From the NCBI GenBank assembly GCA_000697335.1, contig JNEM01009908.1:1-19608 (forward strand): DNA of 19,608 nucleotides. Reading direction: 5' to 3'. Under the pieces are notes generated by a model. It had not been told where the DNA came from, ran no database searches, and worked only from the letters and a program-made list of their open reading frames with translations. This DNA is from Conidiobolus incongruus B7586 (lineage: Eukaryota > Entomophthoromycota > Entomophthoromycetes > Entomophthorales > Conidiobolaceae). Positions 1-10,723 of the stretch are shown here, piece after piece; position 1 is the stretch's first letter; each line of letters starts with the position of its first letter. A program made the position numbers and the translations under genes.

Positions 1-3000
1 ATATAAAAAATTCCCAATATTTAAATTACAAAATAAAAGCTCAATTAATTCCTTTTTATTTAGGAATTATATTAAAATAATAAGGAAAACTTTTTTAACT
101 AAATTTATTTTATTATTTTTTTTATATTTTAATATTTTTATATAAAATTAAGAAACTAATTTTTTAAAAAAGTTTTAAATAATGTATATTAGAAATAAAA
201 AGATAAAGAGGTTATAATGGTGTAATATTAGTAAAAATAAATAAATAATATAATAGCTTGAGGTTAGAGATATAAAAATAATAAAATATTTCTAAAAATC
301 ATATTTGATTAATTAAAAAATAAATAAATTTAGGGATTAACCAAAAATATTAATAAAAAATTTAATTATTAGATTAATTATTCCTCCAAATATATTTGTT
401 AAGTATATAAAGAAATAATATATAAAATTTATTATTTTGATTTATAAATTTTCAGAAAATTATAATATAAGTTCAATTTTACAATAAAGTTAAAAATGTC
501 ATTAATTAGGCTATTAATTTGAATTGGCAAGTTAAGACAAAATTGAGAAATGATTATTTCAAAATCACACTTAGAAATATATATTATATTATGATAAATA
601 ATCTTTTCATGGACTTAAATCAGGAAAATAAGTAAAATATTAATCAAGATCGCCAAAGTGGCTAAAAGCGAAAATTTTGATTGATAATGAACTTTAAAAT
701 TAATATATCCAAGTTATTTAAAGTAGTAAGTCTAAAATTTTTAGCCTTGATGTATATATATATATTATAAAAAATCATTGATATTAAAAATAGATTATAT
801 ATTGACAAAATTTTTAATTCAAAAAATTACCAAAGATTTTATTAGATTTATCTCCAATTTATTTTCAGTAAATTGAAATACAGAATTAATCATAAAAAAT
901 AAATATAATGGTTGAATAATCGAATTTATAGATTTATATAAAAATGCCCATTTATAATAATATATATTGAGAAATGTAATTCATTTAAGGAAATTATATT
1001 TAATTGTGATAAAAATAATGAATGAATAAATAATATATAGTTCAAAGTTTTAATACCATATACATCAATTACCTTCTAATGAAATTTAATACATTAACTC
1101 AAATATAATTAAAAATAATAAAGGATAATAACTGACAATAATGATCCAAAAAGTAGAAGTGTTAGATTTATTGATTTTATATTATATGTTAAACAATCTA
1201 TATCAATTAAAATATTTTCAAAATGATTTAACTACTGGTTATATAATAATATGATTTAAAATTAAATGTTAAACAAAATCTTTAATAATCACCAAATATG
1301 ATCATTTTAAGTATATATTGTATATGATTTAAATTATTTAATTCGGCATTTACCAATTTAGATATTGCATCATACCAATAATTCAACAACAAATCTAACT
1401 GTATCCCTTTCAATATTATTTTAAGAATAATAACCGAAATGAAACTAAACTTGAAATTAATTATTCATTAAAATTTGATTGAGTGATATCAAATGGAAAA
1501 ACAATTTTAGCGAAGAAATTTAAAAAAAATTAATGTATTTATGGTGTGATTTAAAAATAATATTATAATAGATGTTTATATAATAATATTGATTTCATCA
1601 ATATGTATTTAAATCACTTTTAAATCTATAATTAAAGTAAGAGCAAATCAAACCTAAAGTTATTATACAGATATGATATATTCATAATATTGGATGATAA
1701 CAAGAAAACTTAGTGGAAGTTGCTATGATCCAATTAATAACATTTTATATGTAACATCCTTTCAATTCGATACTTTCAAATTCTATCCAAAAATTAATTA
1801 TGGTTAAAAAATTGACTCAACAAGTAAACAAATAAGAAACTAAAAAATTTGACAGAAATTATAATAATATAATTTAAAACTTGTAAAATATAATTTTTAA
1901 AATAAAAAATATGCATTTTAAAATAAATATTGAAAGGGATGTTTATAAGTTTAAATGTTGAGTAACTATTCCTAATTAGATATAATCAACAAATTTTAAT
2001 AACAATAATATCAAACGGTAAATTTTCCAAATATCAATAGTTTTACTTTAGAATATAATATCAGACAAAAGCATATGGTATTGTGTAAGAGAAAACAAAT
2101 TTAGAAATAATGCAATGATTTATAAATTACTAGATTAGTAATCACTGTTGTAGGATTAGAACTGGAATGCCGATATTATAAATAAAATTTCAGATTTTCA
2201 ATAATCTGCTTTGTATGTATTCAAAATGGGGAAATTTCATTGAATCTGCTGTCCCGATTTGCTTGATTGAATCAATTAAATATAATATTTAAAAAAATTT
2301 TGGATTAATGATTCAATATAAGATAATCACTTGCTAATTAAATATGTTTTATTATGTATGTAAGATTTATCATATGTTTTAATTTATAAATATATCCCGA
2401 TTTGGTTTTTAATTCCAACCTAATAAAATATTAAGGCAGTTACTAAGAAATATCATATGATGAAGTTGAAACACCAATTCAAATGAACAGAACCAATTTA
2501 ATTATGAGACTAACATATTCTCAGTTATACTTACCAACAACTTATAGTATTTTTTATTTTTATTTTTATCTCATCATATGATAATTAGGAAGATTATATA
2601 GCTTTAATAATATCATTTTTTATTAATTAATTTTTTTAAATACATTTAAAAAGCTTATATTGTATAAGATGAATTTATATTTACTAGAATAATGTAATAG
2701 TGCAAACTACAGCTTTTCAATTAATACTATGAATTATTATTTCTTAATCAATAATAATCAATATTAACAAAATACTAGTATCGATAATTGCTAAGTAAAA
2801 AATACCTAACTATGATTTCACGATGTTTGTCATTTGACTTATGGACATGAAAAATTTAATATTCGATTTTTTGATCAATATAAAAATTATCACATTTAAT
2901 TCTAATTAAAGTCAAAATAAAAAAATTTTTTTGTTGTATATTACATTATCCTAAATAATTTGATTCTTTTTTATTATATATTCTCGAATGTGGAAATTTC

Positions 3001-4554
3001 ATAATTTAGATATTTTTGTCGAGTTTGAAAATATTTAATGCCAGTAGCAATATATATAGATGGAATCATATTGTGAAGCTATTCAATTGAAACCGCTGAA
3101 TACCGATTAATTGGATATTAACTCACGTGAGGATCGCATGAAATCAATTAACTTGGGTTGATTATTTATCCGGGAATGATCAAGAAGTGAGGGATATTGC
3201 TTGGAGTAATTCATTAATGAAATTAAACACAAAATTGAAATGGGTTGATCAATCTTAATAATGTGGTCAATCGATCAAGTCATCCGTTCTTTTTCTCCTT
3301 TGATCCTTCATAATTAGAAGTTTCTACTACATAAACAGGATCCAAAATATTTAATTAAGGCTTTGTTCCATACAAACAATTGAAAATTATATGCATTTCG
3401 AGTATTAGTGCCTATTCAAAACTAATATAGAGAATAAAAATTAAACAATAATTTTAAAATAATTTATTTAATAATTAGTGTTTATATATAACAAATTTTA
3501 AATATTGGGTGGATTTGTAACACAGATAATAAGATTACATTGTAAGAATATATATGGTAATTACAACGAAAAGTTCAACATCCCCCTTAAAAATTAAATT
3601 ACATTTTAAAATTGTTCTTTTACTTTAATTGATATTATCATACATATATTATTAAGATATTAATTAATAGTATATTTTATCAAGATTTGAACTAATCTCA
3701 ATGAATAATAATATTTATCCTTGTTATATTAAATTGTGTACAGTGTAATTTAGAAAAGATGAAAAAAAGTTATTTTATCATTCAATCAGATTCTTTAGTG
3801 ATTGATAATAACTTTGATAAAAATTGGTAAATGATTCGTGTAGCGTCATATGATATTGAAGTAACCAGTTTGTACTTAGGTTTGATAATTCATTATTGAA
3901 AAATATAATTTAAAATTCAACCAATTGTTTGATGAAATATCCTCAATATCACGTGGAAAACATTGATCCTAAACTGTTGAAGTACTAGAAGAGAGAATAT
4001 ATTGATAAGATGAGTATGAATGGGGAAATTTTAGCAATATCACAACTAGATCAGATTGGATACCCTTTTGATCATAAGACCTTCATTCTCGCTCATCACA
4101 TGATAAGGAGGATTTAATTGAATGGGATTTTAGTTGATTTTCGATTGGTATATGAGAATAGAATAATAATGAGGATGAGGATTTGGATGAAAATAACTTA
4201 GATATACTATATGAAATCTATTTTCATATCAATAAATTTTAATAATTATTGTTCTTATCATAAATCTGCTACAAATGATATGACAGTTCGCATAATGACT
4301 CATATTAGTGTGAGAAATGTAAATTTCTAATTTAATTGTGATTGGATTATTGAATTTATTGAACGTTGAATTAACCATATCCGGAATTAATTGGATAAAA
4401 GTTGACAAAATTTTAAAATAAAATTTTCTCTCCCAATATTTGAACTTATCCAGTTAACCACACATCTACTTAGCTCAATAATCTAAACCTCCACTTAATA
4501 AAAAATTTACTATTTAAACAATGGCATATTCACATTGCAAACCTTATCAGCTTA
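1..4554. other. AT-rich intergenic spacer
   Basis: No gene is recognised here on either strand. The sequence is mostly A/T homopolymer runs and short low-complexity words, with stops in all frames every few codons. Two patches, about 3050-3330 and 3940-4330, are visibly less AT-rich than the rest and are treated under findings. No tRNA-like cloverleaf, CRISPR-like array or long repeat was seen by eye. Decayed elements too degraded to recognise cannot be excluded. Confidence 0.6.
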
Positions 4555-4656
4555 AATTTTTAACTTCTCACTCCTTTTATAGTATTGACTTTACGTCTTA
4601 CTGAACTGATCACTTTTCCTTTTATATCACTTTAACTCACTTTTCAGTTCATTATC
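4555..4656 (+). promoter_or_regulatory. Pyrimidine-rich leader and likely promoter of the first POT gene
   Basis: The 100 bases before the start codon at 4657 are rich in C and T, in contrast to the A/T spacer further upstream. Such CT-rich stretches are common next to fungal transcription starts. A weak TATA-like word (TATAGTA) lies near 4578, about 79 bases before the ATG. A CTTTTCAG-like 3' splice site with a TTAAC word just before it ends at 4647, nine bases before the ATG, so an intron in the 5' leader is possible. No clear donor was found close by. All of this is inference from composition and position. Confidence 0.35.
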
Positions 4657-6261
4657 ATGTCTCACGACTCCAAAGATTTGGAATCGCCTGCTTATCAAGC
4701 TCAAAGCGAAAAGCCAGTGTACATTCCTGGCGAAGAACCCACCTTTATCTATGGTCCCATTCCCGCCTCCGCTTGGATCGTCATTATTACCGAATTATGT
4801 GAACGTTTATCCTTTTATGGTGCTTCTTTAATGTTCATCCGTTATATGATTAAGGTTTTGGGTTTTACTACTGAAGCAGCTTCCGCTATTAACCGTGGTT
4901 TCACTTTTTTCGCTTATTTTACTGTCATTTTCGGTGCCGCTTTGGCTGATGGTTATGTTGGTAAGTACAGGGCTATCGTTTACTCTGCTATCTGGTACAC
5001 TATTGGTTTGATTATTTTGGCTGGTACTGCTTCCCCTTCTGGTCTCGCCGCTGGTGCTGGTAGAGCTGGTTTTATTGTTTCAACTTATCTTTTTATTGCA
5101 TTCGGTATGGGTGGTATCAAGTCTAATGTCTCTGCCTTTGCTGCTCTTCAAGTACCTCAGGAAGATGTTCCCACTGGTAGGAAGCCTAATGAATACTATG
5201 GCTATAACTTAACTGTTGAACGTATTTTCCGTTTCTTCTACTGGTCCATCAACTTGGGTGCCTTCATTGGTCAACTCGTCTGTCCTGTCATCTCCAAGGC
5301 TACTGCTGTCAAGGGGAATAGTTACCTTGAAGAAGGTAATTTTGGTGCCGCTTTCGGTTTCCCTGCTTGTGTTTTTGTCGTTGGTACCATCATTTTTGCC
5401 TTGGGTAAAAACAAATTCAAGGATACTGAAATCACTGTCAACCCTCTCACTAAGGCTCTCAAATGCATTAAATATGCTATTACTCACCGTGGCTCCAATC
5501 CCAATGCCCAACACTTTTTAGACAACGCTAAGGTCGATGATAAGACCACTGTTATGTGGGATCATAAGTTCGTTGATGATCTCAAAAGAACCCTCAAAGC
5601 CTGCAAGGCCTTTTTATTCTATCCATTTTACTGGGCTCTTTACAACAATATGTCTGACTCCTTTATCATCCAAGGTATGCACATGCAACGTCCCGACTGG
5701 TTGACTTCAGAGCAACTTAACTTGGTCAATTCTCTTGTTTTGATCATCTTCATTCCTTTATTCGACTACATCATTTTCCCTGGTTTAAATAAAATGGGTA
5801 TCAAATTAGGACCTCTTCGTAGAATTTGCATTGGCTTCTCCCTTTGTACTCTATCTATGGTCCTTGCAGCCATCTTCCAATCTAAGGTTTACTCCACTGG
5901 CCCCTACTTCAACTTCACTGGTCCTGAAGTTGCAGGTATTGCTTCCAAAGATATCTCTGATTTACAAAACCATTTCCCCATTTGGTGGCAAATCATCGTC
6001 TACTTCCTGATGGCCGTCTCTGAAATCTTTGCCTCTGCCACTGGCTTGGAATTCGCCTTCAAGTACGCCTCTGAAGAACTCAAGTCCTTTGTCATGGCTC
6101 TCTTCTTATTCACTAATTGTCTTGGCTCTCTTCTCGGTATGATTGTCTCTATGGGTGCCTCCGATCCTAACTTCATCTGGTTATTCACTGGTGAAGCTGC
6201 TGTTATGGGCGTTGTCACCATCATCTTCTCCTTCTTATTCTACAACAAAGATGAGGAATAA
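4657..6261 (+). CDS. Proton-coupled oligopeptide transporter (POT/PTR2 family), complete
   Basis: A complete, intronless 534-residue membrane protein of the POT/PTR2 branch of the major facilitator superfamily. The family uses the proton gradient to import di- and tripeptides across the plasma membrane. Seen in the sequence: a hydrophilic N-terminal tail (1-35); the proton-coupling motif ELCERLSFYG at 46-55 (family ExxERFxYYG); a first PTR2-signature-like stretch at 93-111 with Asp98; GGIKSNVSAF at 152-161; the second PTR2 signature FRFFYWSINLGAF at 191-203, which fits the published pattern; a hydrophilic central loop at about 250-312; and the C-terminal family block EIFASATGLEFAF near 456-468. 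Hydrophobic stretches fit about 12 membrane segments, and the length is near the usual 550-600 residues. The start is the first ATG after an upstream pyrimidine-rich leader, and the paralogue begins with a matching MSxxSKDLESP sequence. The family position DQF/EQ after membrane segment 4 reads ALQ here and in the paralogue. Exact substrate is not known. Confidence 0.95.
   Translation: MSHDSKDLESPAYQAQSEKPVYIPGEEPTFIYGPIPASAWIVIITELCERLSFYGASLMFIRYMIKVLGFTTEAASAINRGFTFFAYFTVIFGAALADGYVGKYRAIVYSAIWYTIGLIILAGTASPSGLAAGAGRAGFIVSTYLFIAFGMGGIKSNVSAFAALQVPQEDVPTGRKPNEYYGYNLTVERIFRFFYWSINLGAFIGQLVCPVISKATAVKGNSYLEEGNFGAAFGFPACVFVVGTIIFALGKNKFKDTEITVNPLTKALKCIKYAITHRGSNPNAQHFLDNAKVDDKTTVMWDHKFVDDLKRTLKACKAFLFYPFYWALYNNMSDSFIIQGMHMQRPDWLTSEQLNLVNSLVLIIFIPLFDYIIFPGLNKMGIKLGPLRRICIGFSLCTLSMVLAAIFQSKVYSTGPYFNFTGPEVAGIASKDISDLQNHFPIWWQIIVYFLMAVSEIFASATGLEFAFKYASEELKSFVMALFLFTNCLGSLLGMIVSMGASDPNFIWLFTGEAAVMGVVTIIFSFLFYNKDEE
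6095..6134 (+). repeat. 12-base direct repeat inside the POT gene (deletion substrate in the paralogue)
   Basis: The word TGGCTCTCTTCT occurs at 6095-6106 and again at 6123-6134, so the two starts are 28 bases apart. The paralogue on the minus strand has only one copy of the word at the matching place (around 9200-9211) and lacks the 28 bases. Here both copies are in frame and encode part of a membrane segment (residues about 480-493). The pairing suggests slippage or recombination between the two words as the cause of the paralogue's deletion. Confidence 0.85.
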
Positions 6262-9072
6262 GTATTTTATTCATAGTATTATGATGTAATTTAAAATTAT
6301 TCTTTAATCAATACATTTTTTTTAATGATTATTTAATTTTCTCTCTCTAATAAATGACTAAATATTGATAAAAATAGTAATTTACAATTTATTTTAATTC
6401 TTTGTTTTATAATAAATTCAATTGATACCTAATTTCTAATTATAATTTATTTAGTAATTCAATTCATTTTGATTGTTTATTTTAAATCTCAGATTACACT
6501 AAATTTAATTTAAACCTCCTCTTAAATTTATTTTTAAAACTACCCAATTCATATTCCACCCTAATAAATATTTATTAATACAGCCAAATTTATTATAAAA
6601 ATTTATCTTTGGATAATCTAAATCAAGATTTAATAGTTATTTTTATCAATATAATAACTATAGATAATACTAATTAAATATGATTATAATATAATAATAT
6701 TACATAAAATTTATAACACTTTCAGTTTAATTAAAGGTTATTTTTATCAGAGTACGGTATTAGTAACAGGTTTATGAAATGTATTTATCAAGTGCTTAGA
6801 TTAATCAATTGATTAAATTTTATCATATTCAAAACATCATCTATCAAATATAAATAATAATAATTTCTAATTATTGATTTTAATAAGATTAAGGATATAT
6901 TTCCGTCAATAGCATTCAGGTTAAAGATCATTTTATTAATTATATATTTTAATCTTATCTAACATTTTAATATTAATTTATATTTTTTGGAGTTATTATT
7001 AATTAAATACTTGATTTTATTTATTTAAAATTCAAAAATTGTCATTCTTAATTAATTATTAATTTAATATTTATATTTAACTCCTGAAGACTAATATATT
7101 TTATACATTTTGACAAATTTAAACTATAGTGTGTATAAAATCGATACTATAATAGTTTCAGTTTGATAATTGCTGAGAAAAAAATAGCAATAATTATTGT
7201 AACCTTTAAATATTGTTCAACTCTATTTAGAAATAAATCAATTTTGATCCAATGTTTTAATTTTTAGTATGGTAATTTGTAGAATTATATCATAATTCAT
7301 TAATTTATAATTGATATTCTGATATAAATTGTTATTTAAATGTTTGGTATAAGGTATTCGAATTGTTTATTTTGATAAAAAAATCAAACAGCTTCTACGT
7401 TATATTCTTGTCTTTATTACTTATTTTTAAGTCATTAAAGTCTGGATGAACTTCATTTATTTATAGCCAGATTATTATTGAATTATTGTGGAATCCTAAC
7501 AAAAATATTAATTAATAATTAGAGATTTGAATCCTGGATTTTTATTGTATTATTCAATTTTATTGCAAAATTTTAAATTTTTCCATTATATATTATACCG
7601 AGTTTAATTGCATTAACTGTAAAAATATTTATCAATGGTAACACATTTTGTAAAATTAATCATATACATTAATATAACTATTTTCCTTTATTTACACCAA
7701 AATACTTCTTTCATGAATTTGTTAAACCATATAATGGATTTGTGTTTCCTAAAATGCCTGTTCCGACCTCCTTGGGAGTCCTCATGATATCACAAGAAAG
7801 TCCTGATTTTTTAATTTTGCAAAACTTATAAATGTTAATATATAAATATGACATAAGATGTCCCAAAACTAATAATTATTGACCAAAGAGAATTGCAGAA
7901 AATTTTTTCTTTGGAGGGTCTGTGACAGACGTTTGGGAAATATTATTATAGTTCGTTATTTGATAAATATTCTACTATAGTTTTAATATTGTTCCATAAA
8001 ATTTTAATAAAACTAATTCAAATTGAAAAGCTATATAATTTGTGTTATAATTGAACTTAATAAATGATTAAATATAATGATTAAATATTACTCAAATAAA
8101 ATTGATTATACGATGATGAATATTAAATAAAATAATTCCTGAGATCCTTTAATTTGTATTATTAATATTTATTCCAATTTTATTAAAGACAATATTTTTT
8201 ATGATAAAAAGCATCTATGAGATAGATTAATATCATAATCCGTATTAAATATGTGAAATAATATTGATTAATAAATGAAAATAGAGAAATTACTATATTA
8301 GTATTGATGAACCTCAATTTATCATATTTGCCACAGATACTTGAAAAAATTTTGACCCATTATTACGGTATATAAAATGCAAAACACTTGATACTTCAAA
8401 TGGTATTTGGAAAACAAAATTACCTTATTAAAATCTATTTATCACCGTTTATACTACATTAAAATTTTTATATTTATTAATATTTTGTTAATTTATTTGA
8501 TATAATTTGGATTTTTTTTCACATAAATATATTAATTATTAATATGTTATAAATTTAATTTTAATGAAAAATCTGAAAAATTTAGTGATATTATTTAATT
8601 TGATAATTTTTTTATATTTGATATAAAGATATTAAAATTTGGTTATTATAATTATATAGTAATTTAACTTTAAATGATTTGATTTCTTTGACACTTTAAT
8701 AATTAATAATAGTACAAATTATTTCAAAATTTCATATTGATAAATATCACTCAAAATCATTTGATTTTCAAGTGTAAATAATTTAAAGGGATTTACCTTA
8801 AAAGCTAGTAAGTTTTCAATATTAATTTTTTTAGTTTATATTATTTAATATAACAATATATGAAATAGATATATATTATTCCATCAATTCAATTTATGAA
8901 ATATATTAATTGAATATCCCTACCACAATATTTAAATAGTATCATTTATAATAAAATTTTTATTGATGTTATTATAAAATTTATTTCCGATGATATTCAA
9001 AAGATATTTGATTCAACAGTATATTAAGAAATCTGATTAAAGGTCTTAATAACTAAAATATGAAATTTGAAA
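6262..9072. other. AT-rich spacer between convergent POT genes
   Basis: No recognised gene in 2.8 kb. A T-run (around 6310-6320) just after the first gene may belong to its 3' end processing region, but no clear polyadenylation signal stands out. The flanks of the two transporter genes show no homology outside the coding sequence: similarity ends at the stop codons. A relatively GC-rich patch at about 7738-7800 contains the small minus-strand reading frame listed separately. The remainder is low-complexity A/T sequence. Confidence 0.6.
7711..7854 (-). CDS. Small open reading frame of unknown status (47 codons)
   Basis: On the minus strand an ATG at 7854 opens a 47-codon frame that ends at a TGA at 7711. 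It crosses the only clearly less AT-rich patch of this spacer (about 7738-7800), which encodes residues such as MRTPKEVGTGILGNTNPLYG. I recognise no family, signal peptide or motif. It could be a chance frame, a piece of a decayed gene or an exon of an unrecognised gene. It is listed because its composition departs from its surroundings, not because coding is shown. Confidence 0.12.
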   Translation of the reverse strand: MSYLYINIYKFCKIKKSGLSCDIMRTPKEVGTGILGNTNPLYGLTNS

Positions 9073-9191
9073 TTATTCCTCATCTTTGTTGAAGAACATC
9101 CAACTGAAGACGATGGTGACAATACCCATGACAGCAACTTCACCAGTGAATAACCAGGTAAAGTATGGATCAGTGGACCAGATGGCAACAA
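9073..9191 (-). pseudogene. Orphaned 3' end of the second POT gene, out of frame after a 28-base deletion
   Basis: On the minus strand these bases still read as the last membrane segment and tail of a POT protein, ending in FFNKDEE and a TAA at 9073-9075, matching the end of the first gene (FYNKDEE). They lie in a different frame from the upstream gene because 28 bases are missing near 9200-9211. Counting the missing bases back in, the ancestral reading frame would have been 1599 bases (532 aa), close to the 534 aa of the paralogue. The lack of further disruptions suggests the break is recent, or that this assembly has a local error. Confidence 0.8.
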
Positions 9192-10643
9192 TCATACCGA
9201 GAAGAGAGCCATGACAAAGGACTTGAGTTCTTCAGAGGCGTACTTGAAAGCGAATTCCAAGCCAGTGGCTGAGGCAAAGATTTCAGAGACGGCCATCAGG
9301 AAGTAAACGATGATTTGCCACCAAATGGGGAAATCGTTTTGTAAATCAGGAATTTGTTTAAGAGTAAAACCCTTAACCTCAGGACCAGTGAAATCTTTAT
9401 ATGGACCAGATGCATACACTTTGGCTTGGAAGATAGCAGCAAGAGCCATAGAAAGAGTGCAAAGGGAGAAGCCAATACAAATTCTACGAAGAGGTCCTAA
9501 TTTGATACCCATTTTATTTAAACAAGGGAAAATAATGTAGTCGAATAAAGGAATGAAGATGATCAAAACAAGAGCACTGACCAGGATATGTTTCTCTGAA
9601 GTCAACCAGTCGGGACGTTGCATGTGCATACCTTGGATGATAAAAGAATCAGACATATTGTTGTAAAGAGCCCAGTAGAATCCGTAGAATAAAAAGGCCT
9701 TGCAAGCTTTGAGGGTTCTTTTGAGATCATCAACGAACTTATGATCCCACATAACAGTGGTCTTATCATCGACCTTAGCGTTGTCTAAAAAGTGTTGGGC
9801 ATTGGGATTGGAGCCACGGTGAGTAATAGCATATTTAATGCATTTGAGAGCCTTAGTGAGAGGGTTGACAGTGATTTCAGTATCCTTGAATTTGTTTTTA
9901 CCCAAGGCAAAAATGATGGTACCAACGACAAAAACACAAGCAGGGAAACCAAAAGTGGCACCATAGTTGCCATTTTCAATTATTTTGTTATTTTCGTCAG
10001 CAGTAACCTTTGTGATGATAGGGCAGACAAGCATACCAATAAAGGCACCCATGTTAATGGACCAATAGAAGAAACGGAAAATACGTTCAACAGTTAAGTT
10101 ATAGCCATAGTATTCATTAGGCTTCCTACCAGTGGGAACATCTTCCTGAGGTACTTGAAGAGCAGCGAAAGCAGAGACATTAGACTTGATACCACCCATA
10201 CCGAATGCAATAAACACATAAGCTGCAACAATGAAACCAGCTTTACCGGCACCGGCAGTGAGACCAGCGGGGGAAGTGGTTGCAGATAGGATAATCAAAC
10301 CAATAGTGTACCAAATTGCAGACAAGAAAATTGTCTTAAACTTACCAACATAAGCATTAGCTAAATAGGCACCGAAAATGACAGTAAAATAAGCGAAGAA
10401 AGTGAAACCACGATTAATAGCTGAAGCTTCTTGAGTAGAAAAACCTAAGACTTTAATCATATATGGAATGAATAAAATGGAAGCACCATAGAAAGATAAA
10501 CGTTCACATAATTCAGTAATAATAACAATCCAAGTAGATCCGGGAATAGGACCATAGATATATGTAGCTTCTTCACTGGGCGCGTCTGCTTGCTTTTCTC
10601 CTCGATTTGTAGGTGATTCTAAATCTTTAGAACCTCGTGACAT
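9192..10643 (-). CDS. POT/PTR2-family peptide transporter paralogue, C-terminally truncated by frameshift
   Basis: A 483-residue reading frame, convergent with and strongly similar to the first transporter. It keeps the proton-coupling motif ELCERLSFYG (44-53), GGIKSNVSAF and the second PTR2 signature (FRFFYWSINMGAF). The ATG at 10643 is chosen because MSRGSKDLESP matches the paralogue's start. It differs in the first signature: the Asp98 equivalent is Asn96, within LANAYVGK. That Asp belongs to the widely conserved loop after the second membrane segment of the superfamily. A 28-base deletion between direct repeats near 9200-9211 shifts the frame, so the protein ends MALFSV at 9192 and should lack about the last one and a half to two of 12 membrane segments. 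It is probably non-functional or a recent pseudogene. Alternatives are a sequence error or an unusual splice; no convincing intron is seen. Confidence 0.85.
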   Translation of the reverse strand: MSRGSKDLESPTNRGEKQADAPSEEATYIYGPIPGSTWIVIITELCERLSFYGASILFIPYMIKVLGFSTQEASAINRGFTFFAYFTVIFGAYLANAYVGKFKTIFLSAIWYTIGLIILSATTSPAGLTAGAGKAGFIVAAYVFIAFGMGGIKSNVSAFAALQVPQEDVPTGRKPNEYYGYNLTVERIFRFFYWSINMGAFIGMLVCPIITKVTADENNKIIENGNYGATFGFPACVFVVGTIIFALGKNKFKDTEITVNPLTKALKCIKYAITHRGSNPNAQHFLDNAKVDDKTTVMWDHKFVDDLKRTLKACKAFLFYGFYWALYNNMSDSFIIQGMHMQRPDWLTSEKHILVSALVLIIFIPLFDYIIFPCLNKMGIKLGPLRRICIGFSLCTLSMALAAIFQAKVYASGPYKDFTGPEVKGFTLKQIPDLQNDFPIWWQIIVYFLMAVSEIFASATGLEFAFKYASEELKSFVMALFSV

Positions 10644-10714
10644 ATTTGCGGACAGAAATAAATATTGAAATAAATATAATTTAAAGTAAATAGCTCAGTT
10701 AAACAATATTACAA

Positions 10715-10721
10715 TTTTATA
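10715..10721 (-). promoter_or_regulatory. TATA-like element upstream of the second POT gene
   Basis: On the minus strand the word TATAAAA lies about 72 bases before the ATG at 10643, a plausible distance for a fungal core promoter. The whole region is A/T-rich, so such words arise often by chance. There is no similarity to the leader of the first gene, so the two copies probably have separately evolved or separately acquired promoters. Confidence 0.3.
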
Positions 10722-10723
10722 CA

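Noticed and set aside
4955-4975. Intron donor-like word GTAAGTACAG inside the first transporter
   Set aside because: The frame runs straight through it, and the paralogue encodes the same VGK residues in frame at this point. Removing bases here would destroy the first PTR2 signature.
5209-5521. 101-codon open frames overlapping the first transporter on other frames, with mirror copies at 9785-10097
   Set aside because: They lie wholly inside strongly conserved POT coding sequence, and their presence in both paralogues follows from the nucleotide similarity there. No independent start context or family was seen.
7505-7545. tRNA T-arm-like word (GATTTGAATCC) near 7526
   Set aside because: No matching acceptor, D-arm or anticodon stem is found around it, so it is likely chance.
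8055-8095. Short tandem-like repeat of AATGATTAAATAT
   Set aside because: Only two units in highly A/T-biased sequence; expected by chance and not informative.
9073-9200. Splicing from the GTATG near 9198 as a way for the second transporter to avoid its early stop
   Set aside because: The same GTATG word is plain coding sequence in the intact paralogue, no suitable branch site and acceptor are evident, and a clean 28-base deletion between direct repeats explains the difference fully.
9310-9540. 76-codon plus-strand frame antisense to the second transporter
   Set aside because: It is a shadow of the conserved minus-strand coding sequence and resembles no known protein.
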